Shown: positions 27,501-39,498, numbered from the stretch's first letter. The stretch: 64,000 nucleotides of DNA from Saxidomus purpurata (GCA_022818135.1 JAFMSR010000015.1:6540691-6604690), one strand, 5' to 3'. The notes: a model not told the origin generated them from the letters alone. Translations and numbers: made by a program.

Positions 27501-30500
27501 GAAAGAGCAGTTTTGTATCACAGAAATAATTGTTAATGTATGTACCTTAGAACGTTTTTGATTTGCCACTTGCCCACTTCAAGACTTGATATCCTACCCG
27601 TTAGTAACTTGGAGTCATATAGAGACGTTTTGCTATTTAAAAACATCTTTTAGAACTAAGAGTGCCTCAGTATTTAAGACCACGTAGTTCACCGGAATTT
27701 GACATATTTCAGTGTGCAGTGGCCCCTCTAAAAAAACATTTCATTAGCGGGACCAGTATTTTATGTGATCAGAGGTGATCTTACAAGAACTGCTTTGTGT
27801 ATGGCAGAAGTATGTATTTTACTACATGTATTGATGTTTGTGATTTTACTTTTCAGTTTTCTGATCTGTTGGTGTATACAAGCAGAACAGCGACCCCTCT
27901 ACAACAGTTCAAGGTACATGGCCAGGTACCACTGAGGGGAATGATCGTAAGTTATTTAGCGAAACAAACATACATAAATGCAAACTACACTTCGTCGCCT
28001 TATTCTTAAAATGTCCTATCAACAATTTTGTTATTTTGAGGAAAATGACGTTGAACATTTTCAACTTTCGTAACTTTTATCTGTCTCGTCCCACTGAAAT
28101 GATACTTTTGAGTTTGACAGTCAGTATTTATATGAAACAGTGACAGTCAAAATTTCAATATGTCAAATGAAATGAGAAAAATGAATTATTTTAGACGTCT
28201 AGTACCCAAATTCGTTCATCCGAATTGTAAACATTCATATATATGAACAAAAAATGAAAAACAACTTAAAATCATAGCGGTATTTTATGAAAAAGAGAAA
28301 TCTATCAGATGGAATGCCGATTGCTTTCAAACAACACTAATACGTTCTTCATATTGTGCTTTAATAACAGAAGTTTCTCTTCTTGTCAACATTGTTGTTG
28401 TTGTTAAAACTGTAGTTAGAGCAAACTCATTCTAAGATCATATTTAGTCACGTGACTAAGAATCTTCACATTGATTGGCTACAACACATTTTTAGACTAA
28501 AATTGATGTAAGAGATGGAGATGTGATAAAATACAGGCCAAGTACCTCGTATTATAGTGGACATCGAGCAAATGCATATTCGGGATCTCAATTTCTATGA
28601 CGTCAGTGTACAAAAGGAAAGTTTTGGTAGATAGAGCAAAGTCAGATTAAGTCATATGTGTAATTATCTCATTTTTTACAAAATGGTAGATAGGACATTT
28701 TTAGACTAAGGCGACAACTTGATTTAGACAACCGATACATAGCGGTAGATTGCTCTTAAGCCAAAATAAATCACTATCTTTAATGGTAAATTGTTCTGTC
28801 ATTATGGTGATGTATGTCTGTAAGGGTAAAAACTCACTGGAAAAATCCTGGTTTGGCTTATTTTAAGCTGGTATCCTGTGAATGACTTTCTGAAATGTGT
28901 TTCAGACAGACGTTTCAGACAGACGTTTCAGACAGAAATTTCTATGGAACTTTAAAACAGATGCTGACAATTGCATTATTGTAGTTATTTAGTTGTTAAG
29001 AGTTAAGTACTGGTGTGACCTGTTGTTTGTCCATACTGTATTGTTCTGATTGTAGATTGTTCTACTTACAGATTGAGGAGTCAGACCATGCAAAAATGGC
29101 CGTGGCAAACAGTTTTGCTATTTATGGTGGAAACAAATGTATTCTTGTAGCAGCTAGGTAACTTTTGCCTTGTGGCTAAAATTGTTTGTCAATTAAACCA
29201 AAGAAGAAATACAGCGGGTAAATAGTCACCCGGTGGCTGGTCGGTCGGTCGGGTGGTCTGTTGCATTTTCCTTGTCCGGAGCATAACTTGAAAGCTAATA
29301 GTTGGAATTCAATACAACTTCATACAATGGTCAAGCACATTAAGAGGAAGTGCAGTGCACAAGAATCATAACTCCATCTGGACTATTTACAGAGTTATTG
29401 CCCTATGTTACTTTTCCTTGTCCGGAGTATAAATCGAAAACTACTGGTTGGAATTCAATACAACTTCATACAATGGTCAAGTACAATGAGAGGAAGTGCA
29501 GTGCACAAGAACCATAACTCCGTCTTGACTAATTACAGAGTTATTGCCCTTTGTTATATTTCCTTGTCCAGAGCATAACTTGAAAACTCCTGGTTGGAAT
29601 TCAATATAACTGTATACAATGGTCCAGCACAATGAGAGGAAGTGCAGTGTGCAAGAACCATAACTCTATCTTGACAAATTACAGAGTTATTGCTAAGAAC
29701 AATATCTCTATTTTAGTTTTTTTGCAAAGTATTCTGTTACTACGAACTTCCTCAGTGTATAAAGCAGTCTTTCGGGGGTATTAATCACATTTAGTGAAAG
29801 GTCTAGTTGGTTCTGCAATAAACAGCGGTTTGATATGACAACTGGTAATAAACAAACATAACGCGCCAAATTGTGACACATGAAATGATTCTAAACATCC
29901 CCATGAAAAGATAACCATTTGCATTTCTGTGTCTTTTTGAGACTTTGATTTTGTTAGAACTGAAATTACTTTCTTTAAAGTGTTGTATATTGGCTGATAA
30001 GGAATGGTTTGTCATTCTGATGCTCAGTTATAAACCACTTCAATTTCAAGTTGTAAATCTTGTTTCCAGTGTAAAAAGGTTATGCAAAATAGAATTGTAA
30101 AAGTTAACTTGTCCTTAACTATGCATTTATCATGATAGAAAATCTTGGGCAGTTCTTAATTAAATGTTGACTTACCGTTTGCACAATGAAGACAGAATCT
30201 CGTTAGATATTCTCAATACACGGGCACAATAAAGACAGAATCTCGTTAGATTTTCTCAATACCCGGGCACAATGAAGACAGAATCTCGTTAAATATTCTC
30301 AATACGCAGTCAGTCTTGTCTTGTAACTTTACCCTATAGGAAGATTTTATTACTATGCTGTTGTTGATGTTACAATAGGCTACTATCAGTCAGTTTGACA
30401 ATGCCAAAAAATATCTGTAGTGTTGTATTTAGTGTCAGTTATTCCTACTTTATATGCAGGCAGTTTATCGTGGAAATTAGGTTATGTGAAACATTGTACA

Positions 30501-33500
30501 TTTCTTGCCAGACGTATTTGGTATTGGAACACAGAAAGTCTTCATCTCATAAGTCACGTACATCTTCACGAAATTGTGATTTTCACAGGAAATATTTTTG
30601 TATTGCACCCTTATCATATGGCCGGTTTGTCATTAATCAAGAATTTGTCTGACCGGGAGCATTTGCTGATAAAGCTTTGTTTGGCTAGACAAAATATTGA
30701 CACTTTAATTTGAATATCGAGGGGGAAAATACTCTTTCCCGCTATTCTTGCTATGATATATTGCGTCAGTTTTCCACCATATGCTAAATCTGATACAGGT
30801 TTTATAATATATTATAGTATCTAATTTCATCTCGAATGTATACAGTCAGTCACTGTTTGCATGTAATTGGATCCAAGTCTTTACTCATTTAGTTATGAAC
30901 TCTGCTATGTAAAAAAACAGCAGCATGTTTACTACAACTAAAATTGTCACCAACTTTCTGGTGCTATATAGAGATGGGGGATACAGACTGGACTGTAGGT
31001 GTAACACTTGTAGGACAAACTCAAAGATATTTCACTTTTCTAAATATTCTTATCTGTTATGATGATCATTGATAGTGATGATGATGCTGCTGCTGATGAT
31101 AATATGGATGATGATGATGATTGTTATGATGATGATGGGTGATGATGATGATGATAATGAGTGACAATTTTCAAACTAATTTCACTAACATTATCATAGT
31201 AATCACCATCATCATCATCATCATCACTTTCCTCTTTTTCTTCATCATTATCATCATCATCATCATCATTGCAGCAACTGGATAGCTGATAAAATTGAAA
31301 AATGAAGAGGAGTTACAATTATCATTTTTGTCCCATTTAGTGTAATCCGTTTCTCCCAAGAGATTTTATAAAAAGTACACTTGTCAAATTTTGAAGATAA
31401 TCAACTTTTAAAATTAAGTTAGAATATCTGGCTGAAATTGTCTAGCATTGAATTCCCAAGTGGTTTAGGTATGAAAATGTAGTACTTTTTTTTTATTCTT
31501 TCGCAGAATATTTTGAAATTTATTTTGTAGGAGAGAGATATATTTCATTCTATTTCTAATCTAGTTCACAAGAGGAGAAGGATAAATGGATTGAAGATTT
31601 GAATGAATCAACAATTCAAGCAAAGTCGAGAAATGACGACAAACTGAATTATCCTAGTCTTAAATCAAGCACCAGTAAGTCATGTAATTTCTTACATATT
31701 TCAGAATTTGTCACAGATTTTGTTTTCTGTATAGATTACCTTGTATTTCTTTAATAACAATTTTCAGATGGCTGATTTAAAGAGTTTTGGTGTGAATTCT
31801 ACCTTCATATTCTTTCCATTAGACAACTTTTACAGAGGTTTTACTGTTGTCAGTTTAATATGATTTCACATGCTACCTGTAAATAGAGATTCTAATTTGG
31901 AAAAAAGGCTGCTAGTTTACGTTTGTTAACTACATGTAGCTAACTAGCTGAGGCTTTGTAAAATGTCAAGATTTAAGGTTATCACAAGTTGTCAAAGTAC
32001 TTTAGCATATCAAAGGATCCAAGTCCAAGAACTCTGGACTTGTATTAAGTAAGATTGATGACTGTTTTGGATTTAGAAAATTATAGTTTTGCATGCAGTT
32101 CTTCAAAACCAGTGCAAATATTGGGTAGAAACTTCTCAAGGGTTTTTAGGGGTTATTTGTATATAGGTCATAGCATCAGGTCCCATAACTCTTTTAAAAT
32201 GTTGACAACAGTATCCTTTCCGGACCAGCTTTTTTTCTCTCTCAAAGACATCTTCTTGGAACATTTAGCATGCTGCCTCATAAACAGCTGTTGTGTCAAT
32301 AAAAATCATTTGTTGGCTGTTAAAATAAGAGAAAACCAAATATTTAAACAGACATTTAACTCCAAAATTGAAGCTAATCCTGTTTTCATCTTACCTTTCA
32401 CAGGTTCTGCCGAGAACGCCGAGTCAGGTGACGAACATGCGCCTCCATCTCCGGAGAAACAAGTACAACATCGAGCCAATACCACTATGCATGTTTGCTG
32501 GCATCGGAACACATCTGTCAGCAAGAGAGATCATGAAAAGGCTGTCAAGGTACATGTAATTGTATTCTATCATAAAATTACCCCCCCCCGCCCCCCCCCT
32601 CACCTCTTCAGACATTTAGTGTTGTGTTCACAATATAGATTTCAAGGTAAAAGAGTTGTCTGAATTTAGTAGTATTTGTACACCACATTCTCAAGACTAG
32701 ATCTCCATAGCCCTTTTGAAGGCATTTAAGGAAACTTAATACATTTATTCAAGTAAATGAGACAGCATGCAGAATCCATATTCTGACTTGAAGTCAAGGT
32801 CAGAGCTGAGGTAAAGGTAACAAGCCCATACTTTGCCATGTAATTACTTGAGAATTTTAATTAGACTTCATAAGTCAGGCACTATTTTTTAATGACCCTG
32901 TTAGTTATTTTCTTCAACTATCGTATGATTTACTAAGCTAATAAGGTAAATTTGTCATGTGACATTTTTTTATATTATACCAATCTGCGTATGAATTTGG
33001 AATTCATTTTTTTGACACTTTGAAAAGATGAGCATGTAAATATGTTCGCCATTCTAATTAATCATTTACATGAAAACATGATGACAGCTTGTAAATGATA
33101 ATCTATTATTAGCTCACCTGAGCTGCCCCAAAGGGTGAACTATTAGGATCGATGAGTGTCTTAAAGTCAAAAGGATCGACATGGCACATATAGTCAATAA
33201 AAATTAGTGTCTTTTTCCTTCCAATTGTTACGAAACTTGGTCTTGCAGTAATTACTCGGACGAGTTAAAATGGGTCATCTTGCATGAAAACTAGGCACAT
33301 GACTCAAAAATAGATATCTTTTAAGGTTCTAGAGGCTACTGTTACAGTCCAAAATCCTGGCAATTTGTCAGAAAGGTTGTTTGGTTGATTTCTACCAAGT
33401 TTTAATATGGGTACCTGGGGTCAAAAACTAGGTCACACGCCCAAATATGGAAAAACCTGTTAACACTTTAGGGGTATCTTGGCAGCCCAAATATCCTGGA

Positions 33501-36500
33501 AATTTTTCACAAAGGTTGCAAGATGTTTTCATAGCCCAAGTTCGAATAATGGGTCATCTGAGGTCAAAATCTAGGTCACGCCCAATTATGGAAAACCTTG
33601 TTAACACTCCAGATGTTACATAATCAGCCCAGATATCCGAAATTTGTCAGAAAGGTTGTTTTGATGATTTCTAGTTTTAATAGTGTGTTGTTTATTGAAC
33701 ACCTAATCGCTAATTTTATTGCAGTATTTTAACACCATAAGCTTGATTCTGATAATCAATTTACACATCTTATATCTATATGGAAAAAAGGCCAGAGTTT
33801 TTACATCTCTTGTTTTATGCAAGTTTGCCTGTCCTATTTTCTTTGAAAAGGTAAATAACAATGACATTATGAACGACATTTTATTTGTATTATTTCGCTG
33901 TTCTGACTTCACAGACTAGTTAATGAAGTGTCAGAATAGTAGGGATATATAATTGAAAGTAATTATTTTGAAGTGTTTATTTTGTTCGAAAATGACGGGT
34001 GCAGTAGACTGATGTTCAATATGTGCTCTGTTCAATACAGTGGAAAAGTCCTTCATATGAACTCAACATTTTAGAAAATTCCCATAAACTTAGTTTTATA
34101 AAAACTCGTGGCCTAAAATTGCACTTATAAAGTTTTAATGCGATGATGCAATACATGTTCTTGACCCCTAGTTGAACTTCCATGTTAAAGAATGGTAGTT
34201 GTAATTTTTCTTCACATCTTATAACTTGGGAAAGTACCATAAATTGTTCAAGTAAATGAGACAGCTCACAGTGCAGAATCCATATTCAGACGGAAAATTG
34301 AATCAAGCTCACAGTGCAGATCAATGATCAAGACGCAATATTCATTACTTACTTGAGATCATATCAGACATCAATATGAATAGCTTACAGTGGTCAGATT
34401 ATCATCAGACTGCAATGAAATGAATAGCCAACAGTGCAGTATATGACAGCATATGGCATAGAGCTTAGATATTCGGCATGTAAGTTGACGTCTGTACATG
34501 ATTGTTCAAATCTTGACCAGCGGGGGATCTTTTGATTTTACATATGCTGTATTAAGAGGATCAATCATGAGCCAAAGGTAAAATGCCTTTCTGCTATTAA
34601 TAACCTTTTATTTTTGCCAATGTAGACAGGTGATACATGGCACATGGGCCCCTTTTTTTGTGTGTAAATGGAGAATCCATTTTTTGTGATGAGGTGGGTT
34701 CATGGGGGATATTTTAGTCACATTTAAGTGATAATTCTAGTTTATGTAGGAAAGTTGAATATACATTATATGACTGTGAACTTTCTTTCCTAAAAGCTAA
34801 TAATGTTTAAATAATGTTTGCGCGAGATATTTTATAGACTGGTAACCCAACTCGTCTAATTGTTATTTATAATGTCTCCTCCACCATGGGACAGATGACT
34901 TTGTCAGTATATATCTCAGAGCTGTCTATTGCGAGAAAATCCATGCATTTTTCAGTAAGAGTTGATTTATATATGAAATTACAACTTGAAATATGTACTT
35001 GGAGGCATGGACTCTTGTGACTATAAAATTTATGAATAGCAGACGTTACAACAAGTTTGTGGTTACACTGGGCTGCTAGAATGTGTTGAACTGGTTTGGG
35101 AAGACATGCAATAGACAGTCAACATGCCTCTGGATACTGGTGTCATTTTGACATATGAAGTACAGTCAAACCTGTGTTATAGACCACCCTGTGAATTAAG
35201 ACCACCTTCAAAGAAAGATCATCCTGTGAATAAAGACCAGCAGAGAGTTCACAGTGCACTATCCATTTATAGTAAAAACACCTGTGAATAAAAACCACCT
35301 GCAACCAACGGCCACAGTTGTAGCTTCCAACAGTGGTCTTTATTCACAGGTTTGACTGTATACATTTTATGTAAGAGGCATGCTTAGCCTATGAGATTTG
35401 TTATGTGATGTATTTTATGCACTGAATTTTGTGCAGTGAATTAGCCTTACATCTAGTACATGATTTGGTGTTTATGCATTTTTAGAATCAGCTCAGCGGA
35501 TATTTATTACGCAAGTTCAAGAACAGCAATGGATGGCAAAAACTCTGGGTTGTCTTTACAAACTTCTGCTTGTACTTCTATAAAACATATCAGGTAAATA
35601 GGGGCTTTACTTGTTATATTTAGTAAAAGCATGTCACAAAAAAATGGCATTGGATTTGCAGCCATTTGTAATATGACAGGTAAGCAAACATTAAAACTGA
35701 ACAAACAAATGTTGGATCTATCCAGTCTTTTGAACCTTTTATCAGACTCAGTTTTCATTATATCATGGATTGTAAACTGATATCTTATAATGAAAGTTGA
35801 TGGGTAGATTAAGTTTACTGTTCAAAATATGTTGGGTAAGCTTTACATTTGATCAAGTGACAAGAATACGAGTCCTCTGGAATATGGAGTCAGGGAGTGT
35901 TTTAATCACTTAAGAGATGGATACACTTATTTCTAACACTTTTATCTTAACCTTAATGCAGAAACCTTATTCATCTTTTTTAGGTTGGTTTATTGTATGA
36001 TAGTGAACAATTATGATGTCCTTGATATTTTACAGGATGATTATCCATTGGCTAGTCTGCCGTTGCTAGGTTACGCTGTCAGCCAACCAGAAGAAAATGA
36101 CAACATTCAGAAAGATCATGTGTTCAAATTACAGTTTAAAAATCATGTGTACTTCTTCCGTGCTGAAAGTGAATATACTTTCGAAAGGTAAACTGCTTGT
36201 TTATAAGACCTTAAAGTGTATAAGTTACAGTGCTTGTATACTGGTCTTACCAAGGAATCATGGTTTGGGAAACTGCCTTTACTAAATAGTTAATTACCAA
36301 ACCCAAGGCAAACTAAACTAAAATATTGTTAAACCGCGGACAAACCAAACCTTGATTTTCAAAGCAAACCTTCATAACTGAGTAAATTTGTAATTTATTT
36401 CTGTGCAAAAAACCAGCCCTGATTTTTGAATGTATTTATGGAATCAGTGACCTTGACCTATATGTTGTTTGTTACAGGTGGATGGAGGTTATTAATAGTG

Positions 36501-36559
36501 CTACAAGTTCTGCCAGGAGAACACGATTATTCAGCAGAATGGACAGTTCCCAGCCTTGA
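18066..36559 (+). CDS. FARP: FARP1/2-type FERM, RhoGEF and pleckstrin-domain protein, C-terminal 697 residues (5' partial)
   Basis: Seventeen exons join in frame: 18066-18291, 18969-19226, 19775-19868, 20679-20768, 22109-22324, 22891-23077, 23855-23905, 24856-24914, 26473-26544, 27146-27214, 27857-27946, 29072-29157, 31565-31674, 32404-32549, 35486-35593, 36036-36187, 36478-36559. All introns are GT-AG and every phase agrees. The product matches vertebrate FARP1 along its whole length: an acidic linker, DH domain, PH1, a linker with MHVCWHRNTSVS, and PH2 with KFKNSNGWQKLWVVFTNFC. FARP proteins activate Rac/Rho-family GTPases at the plasma membrane and act in dendrite, synapse and semaphorin-plexin signalling; that role is known from vertebrates, not shown here. 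The FERM domain is missing and should lie upstream of the window. The stop is TGA at 36557-36559 after MDSSQP. The first exon could instead begin at 18033, since a second AG there keeps the same phase. Confidence 0.95.
18328..18417. repeat. 90-bp imperfect palindrome (foldback family, copy 1)
   Basis: The arms start CACGTGCAGATGGGAATATC on the left and end GATATTCTCATCTGCACGTG on the right, and pair along about 41 bases each around a short GGCC-containing centre. A related palindrome lies at 51183-51263, sharing CAGATGGxAATATC and GGGTAACTG. It lies 36 bases after a FARP exon. It could form a strong RNA hairpin. Confidence 0.75.
19889..20063. mobile_element. TA-flanked MITE, pogo/Tigger-like ends (family B)
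   Basis: It begins CAGTCCAACCTCTCTAAACA and ends GTAGAGAGGTTTGACTG, flanked by TA (19887-19888, 20064-20065). The CAGTCxAACCTCT end is typical of pogo/Tigger-like elements. There is no transposase frame. It begins 20 bases after a FARP exon-intron boundary. Confidence 0.75.
20679..26544 (+). CDS. FARP: FARP DH (RhoGEF catalytic) domain exons
   Basis: Six exons (20679-20768, 22109-22324, 22891-23077, 23855-23905, 24856-24914, 26473-26544) encode the DH helical bundle. The first conserved region is AKELLMTERTYKKDLEVIT, the second is around FLKEIEHRLTLWEGKSNAH and YQRIGDIM, and the third, the catalytic core helix, is KVCYLPLNTFLLKPGQRLLH. These match FARP1 (ERTYLKDLEVIT, LWEGRSNAQ, KVCYLPLNTFLLRP). 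The 22891 exon is entered through a strange tandem array of 3' splice sites (22628-22890). Nothing suggests loss of catalytic residues. Confidence 0.93.
20920..21620. repeat. Homopolymer-rich intronic stretch
   Basis: C runs occur at about 20930-20960, 21228-21239, 21511-21519 and 21601-21609, and a T run of about 27 ends in a C run near 21478-21520. These are poor-quality positions in any assembly; lengths here should not be trusted. It lies in the FARP intron 20769-22108. Confidence 0.7.
21685..21735 (-). mobile_element. tRNA-related fragment (SINE remnant)
   Basis: On the minus strand the sequence reads CCGTTCGAATCCCGGCAGTG, close to the T arm and 3' acceptor side of a tRNA, after a ACAGACCCG piece. 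No A box or full clover-leaf was found at the expected distance, so this is probably a SINE remnant or tRNA pseudogene. Confidence 0.35.
22628..22890 (+). repeat. 24-bp tandem array of 3' splice-site copies abutting a FARP DH exon
   Basis: AG dinucleotides, each after a T-rich run (TTTTACAG or TTTTCAG type), fall at 22651, 22674, 22698, 22722, 22746, 22770, 22794, 22818, 22842, 22866 and 22890: 11 sites spaced 24 bases apart (one gap of 23). The last AG is the acceptor of exon 22891. Each unit starts like the exon itself (unit CTTACATGAACT, exon CCTTACATGAACT). In the exon frame the units from 22699 to 22890 contain no stop. Confidence 0.9.
25261..25860. repeat. AGCTCACCTG-headed dispersed repeat with internal monomers
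   Basis: The block starts TTTAGCTCACCTGGCTTTTC and holds about three degenerate monomers with TTCTTCTCTGA, GCTTAGATATTTGACATGTA, GGACCTCTACCAAG and TTGTTCAAATCATGACCCC. Relatives occur at 33109-33670 (AGCTCACCTGAGCTGCCCC) and 34450-34560. It lies in the FARP intron 24915-26472. No coding frame. Confidence 0.65.
27146..31674 (+). CDS. FARP: FARP first PH domain exons
   Basis: Four exons (27146-27214, 27857-27946, 29072-29157, 31565-31674) encode the PH1 beta strands and C-terminal helix. Recognisable pieces are EFIREGCLQKFSRKGYQQRM, FFLFSDLLVYTSR, QFKVHGQVPLRGM and the helix EEKDKWIEDLNES with the invariant Trp. Introns carry a three-monomer repeat (29255-29705), a 43-bp triplicate (30182-30308) and GAT/CAT microsatellites (31058-31270). 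Confidence 0.93.
29255..29705. repeat. Three tandem 146-bp monomers
   Basis: The word CCTTGTCC(G/A)GAG(C/T)ATAA begins at 29270, 29416 and 29562, a spacing of exactly 146 bases twice. Each monomer also has TTGGAATTCAATA, AGAGGAAGTGCAGTG and ATTACAGAGTTATTGC. The array at 44540-45150 carries the same words in reverse complement. It lies in the FARP intron after 29157. Confidence 0.8.
30182..30308. repeat. 43-bp unit repeated three times
   Basis: CACAATGAAGACAGAATCTC and variants start at 30182, 30225 and 30268, each followed by GTTAGATATTCTCAATAC. It is a small local minisatellite in a FARP intron. Confidence 0.8.
31058..31270. repeat. GAT microsatellite facing a CAT microsatellite
   Basis: Imperfect GAT/ATG repeats at about 31068-31165 are followed, after some 35 bases, by imperfect CAT/ATC repeats at about 31202-31270. 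The two are complementary in inverted order and could pair. This is simple-sequence DNA in a FARP intron; the Met-rich frame it creates is not a gene. Confidence 0.85.
32404..36559 (+). CDS. FARP: FARP inter-PH linker and second PH domain exons, C-terminus
   Basis: Exon 32404-32549 encodes an acidic linker and MHVCWHRNTSVS, a segment nearly invariant in FARP proteins. Exons 35486-35593, 36036-36187 and 36478-36559 encode PH2, with GYLLRKFKNSNGWQKLWVVF, DDYPLASLPLLGY, FKLQFKNHVYFFRAESEYTF and the helix ERWMEVINSATSSA. In FARP structures PH2 folds back on the DH site, so its conservation suggests retained autoinhibition (inference). The tail is short and basic (RRTRLFSR) before the stop. Confidence 0.93.
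33109..33670. repeat. AGCTCACCTG-headed dispersed repeat (second copy)
   Basis: It starts TTAGCTCACCTGAGCTGCCC and contains two to three degenerate monomers with AAAATGGGTCATCT or GGTACCTGGGGTCAAAA, CTAGGTCAC, CCAAATATGG and TTTGTCAGAAAGGTTG. A fragment of the related class lies at 34450-34560. FARP intron 32550-35485. Confidence 0.6.
35163..35358. mobile_element. TA-flanked MITE, pogo/Tigger-like ends (family C)
   Basis: It begins CAGTCAAACCTGTGTTATAG and ends ATTCACAGGTTTGACTG, flanked by TA (35161-35162, 35359-35360). The interior has degenerate GTGAATAAAGACCACC repeats. No transposase. It lies 127 bases before a PH2 exon. Confidence 0.75.
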
Positions 36560-37457
36560 TAGACTGGATCCCAGCTTCAGATTTAGTTATAGTGAACAAA
36601 CTTTAGAATAGTCAAATGCTCTTTAACCAGTCCTGAACCTGGAAATAATGCTTACCTTCTCAGGTTTTTCAGGCATGTTATTGACAAGTCAGTACCTATT
36701 AGCATTAGTGATGTCAAAAAAAAATGTAAAAAAATTACGACATCATAATATTTGACTGCAGTTTATAATTTGGGTCTTGAACAGTGACCTTAACAATGCC
36801 ATAGCAACAATGATAACAATTTCTTAGTAACATAGCAACTAACATCACTAAGCAAGATTATTTTTGTTTAAAACAGAGAAGATATATAGAGCATTACAGG
36901 TTAAACTTGGAGTGAACATGCTTATTTTGTAAATGGTATGAAGAGGTAAACTTTTGGCTGCCAAGTTGAGTACACTTACTTGGTAAATTTTTGACTCCGT
37001 TGTTGAGAGTGTTTCGTGTATTATCTCTTATTTCACTGAGGGTTTTGTATGTTTCTTCGAGTCTTTACAAAGTCTGTTGTGATGTTGAAATAATTGATAA
37101 ACCCTCGGAAGTAGGTTGGATATTTATAGATGCAATAAATCCTCTGTTTCAACAAATTAGATAAAGCATGATGGACATACATGTATAACATTGTAGAAAT
37201 AATGGTATATAGACTTAAATGTACATGTACTTTAAAAGACAGGACATGTTTCCTGTGGTCATGAACTTTGTCGTTAGACTAGACTCAAGTTATGAACTTG
37301 TGTTTAATATACTGTTCATAAACAAAAAAGAGTGGTATATTTTGTACATAGCTATTATATATGACACAAGGAAGTGTGATTTGATGTGAGAATTCAAGCA
37401 TCTATATACAGTGTGTTTAAAGTGTAAACAGCCAAGTTATACTTATTATATAATAAA
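36560..37457 (+). terminator. FARP 3' UTR and candidate poly(A) signals
   Basis: No coding sequence follows the FARP stop. AATAAA occurs at 37134-37139 and 37452-37457, and again at 37730-37735 beyond a MITE. Any of them could end the transcript; the real end cannot be chosen from sequence alone. Confidence 0.45.
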
Positions 37458-37531
37458 TCAAATTCAAAGATAACCCTGGCCAAATATTAAATACAGGCTC
37501 ATTTGAAATACATTTTCGTGTAAGTTGTGTA

Positions 37532-37715
37532 CAGTAAACTCCGTATACAAGGACTCCGGATATAGTGAAACTCTGGATATAAGGAACAAATTTTCTCTGC
37601 CCGAGTTTTTTCTTTCTTTATTTCATATGAAAATGTTATATGGATATAACAAACTCGGGATATAAGGAACATATTTAAATGGTCCCTTTGAGTTCGTTAT
37701 AAATGGAGTTTACTG
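37532..37715. mobile_element. TA-flanked MITE, pogo/Tigger-like ends (family A, copy 3)
   Basis: It starts CAGTAAACTCCGTATAC and ends AAATGGAGTTTACTG, with TA on both sides (37530-37531, 37716-37717). It shares GATATAAGGAACAAATTTTC and TTTCTTTATTTCATATGAAA-type words with the copy at 17493. Non-autonomous. Confidence 0.8.
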
Positions 37716-39169
37716 TACATGTTTCATTAAATAAAGGCTTACACTTCCTCCTGTTTCATGCACAAGATAGTGGCATTATATACATGTATGTTGAAACTGA
37801 TCTCAAATATTTTTACCAGTTTTATAGTAAGGGAGAAGCAAGTGTTTTAGTACATGTTTTTACAACGTTTGCCAATTATGGGTTTATTTATGTCATGTAT
37901 GAGACGATCAAAGCTGATATACCGTAATTATCTTTTAACATTGCTACTGGTGAATGGGAAGAATTTTCACTTCTGCTTTACTACTAAAACCCTGCGAGGA
38001 TTGTGTCCTGCCTTTATTAAAAAATGGAGTTTTATGTAAAGATAAACTTGTACTTCTGAATAGAAAAAAAAACTTAAAAATACATAAAAAATACATTTTA
38101 TGGTACTTCCTGTTCAGAATTAAAGTTAAAACTGCAATTAAATTCAAGACAATCTCAAAAAGGGGAAAACAGTATGCATGATGGCCCTTTTTTGACCTTC
38201 ACATATTGGCTACAAACAAGCAAACAGGGTCTAGGATAAATTCAGAGGCATCCATTTCAACTGGATTTTATTGAAATGTCTTCAGCAATATTTTTACAAG
38301 CAGGCAGAGGTACGAGTCAGATCTCTAGTGATGTGTTTAACGACTTATTGTATATTTCAGAATGGCGATAATAATGCATGTACACAAAAGAATGTCCTAC
38401 TTATAAGCAGATTATACTTTTTCACACAGATTTTATTTATAAAAAAACTTCTCTCAGCATTCCATTTGTTTCATTTAGAAAGTGTAAACCCTGTTTATAC
38501 TAATCAAAACATACATTTCATTATGCAAGGTATCACAGAGTCATTTTAAGGGACTGGTTTTATCTGTGTCCTCTAGCTGTCAAGACATTTTTTTACTCAT
38601 TATTTAACATGCAGATAAATATTGTGATAGACAAAAAGTTTACACAGCAGTTTAACTGATAGAAGCTAAAATGAGCTTTAAGCTCAAAAGATAAGCTTTG
38701 TATTTATTACAATTGTTTTACATTTCATTAATCGTATAAGCATAGTACCGCAGTCTGTAGAGCTTTTTAATACATTGTAATTCCTTTACAAAATTTTCCT
38801 TGTAATTGTCATTTAATTTTTCGTAAATGCATTTTTATTGGTACATTATTTTTTAAATGCACTACATTATCAGAGGAAAATAAAGAGACCTGTTTGGTGA
38901 ATTTTGTCAAGTTCAAACAGATTTCAGACCTGATTCTTTAGGGAGACATTTTATGTTAAACAAACGACTGTATTTACTCTTTTAGAGGACAGATGTCCAT
39001 GAACATCTGAGTTATTATTGTGCCTTCATTGTCAGCATTTAGGTGTTTTTGTATTTGCACTTGTTTTGCATATTGTGCCATTGTTGTAGCGACAGCTGAA
39101 TAACATTTGTTCAGAGTAGCTTATATAGTTTCAGCACAGCACTTGTTGTACGGTACTAACTTGAATTTA

Positions 39170-39498
39170 GGTCATTATCCCCTAGGACATTAGCCCCTAA
39201 ACTAAATTTTCGCACAGATGGATATTAGCCCCTTCATTATTTTGCAAAGGTTGACATAAGCACCTTCACTCTTCAAAGTTTAAACTCAGATTTAACATCA
39301 TCTTAAATTTGAAATTGAAAGTTCTTTTTGTAAGATTTGTTAATTTTGTCAAAGAATATAGTGATCATTATTATGCAGATGTATTTAGAAAGATATTTTG
39401 ATGAGGGGCGAATGTCTGTTTTTGCAAAATCATAAAGGGGCTCATGTCCTCCTGCGCAAAATTGAGCTAAGGGGATAATGTCCTAGGGGATAATGACC
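39170..39498. mobile_element. Long-armed foldback element
   Basis: The ends GGTCATTATCCCCTAGGACA and TGTCCTAGGGGATAATGACC are perfect reverse complements. Pairing continues imperfectly for about 100 bases per arm, with AGCCCCTTCATTATTTTGCA on the left against TTGCAAAATCATAAAGGGGC on the right. There is a roughly 130-base centre and no coding frame. The family is not recognised. Confidence 0.75.

Noticed and set aside
31171..31359. Met-rich small protein on the minus strand
   Set aside because: It is the translation of a CAT/ATG microsatellite.
32055..32663. 202-residue open frame on the plus strand
   Set aside because: Only 32404-32549 is a FARP exon, bounded by AG and GT; the rest is intron read through.
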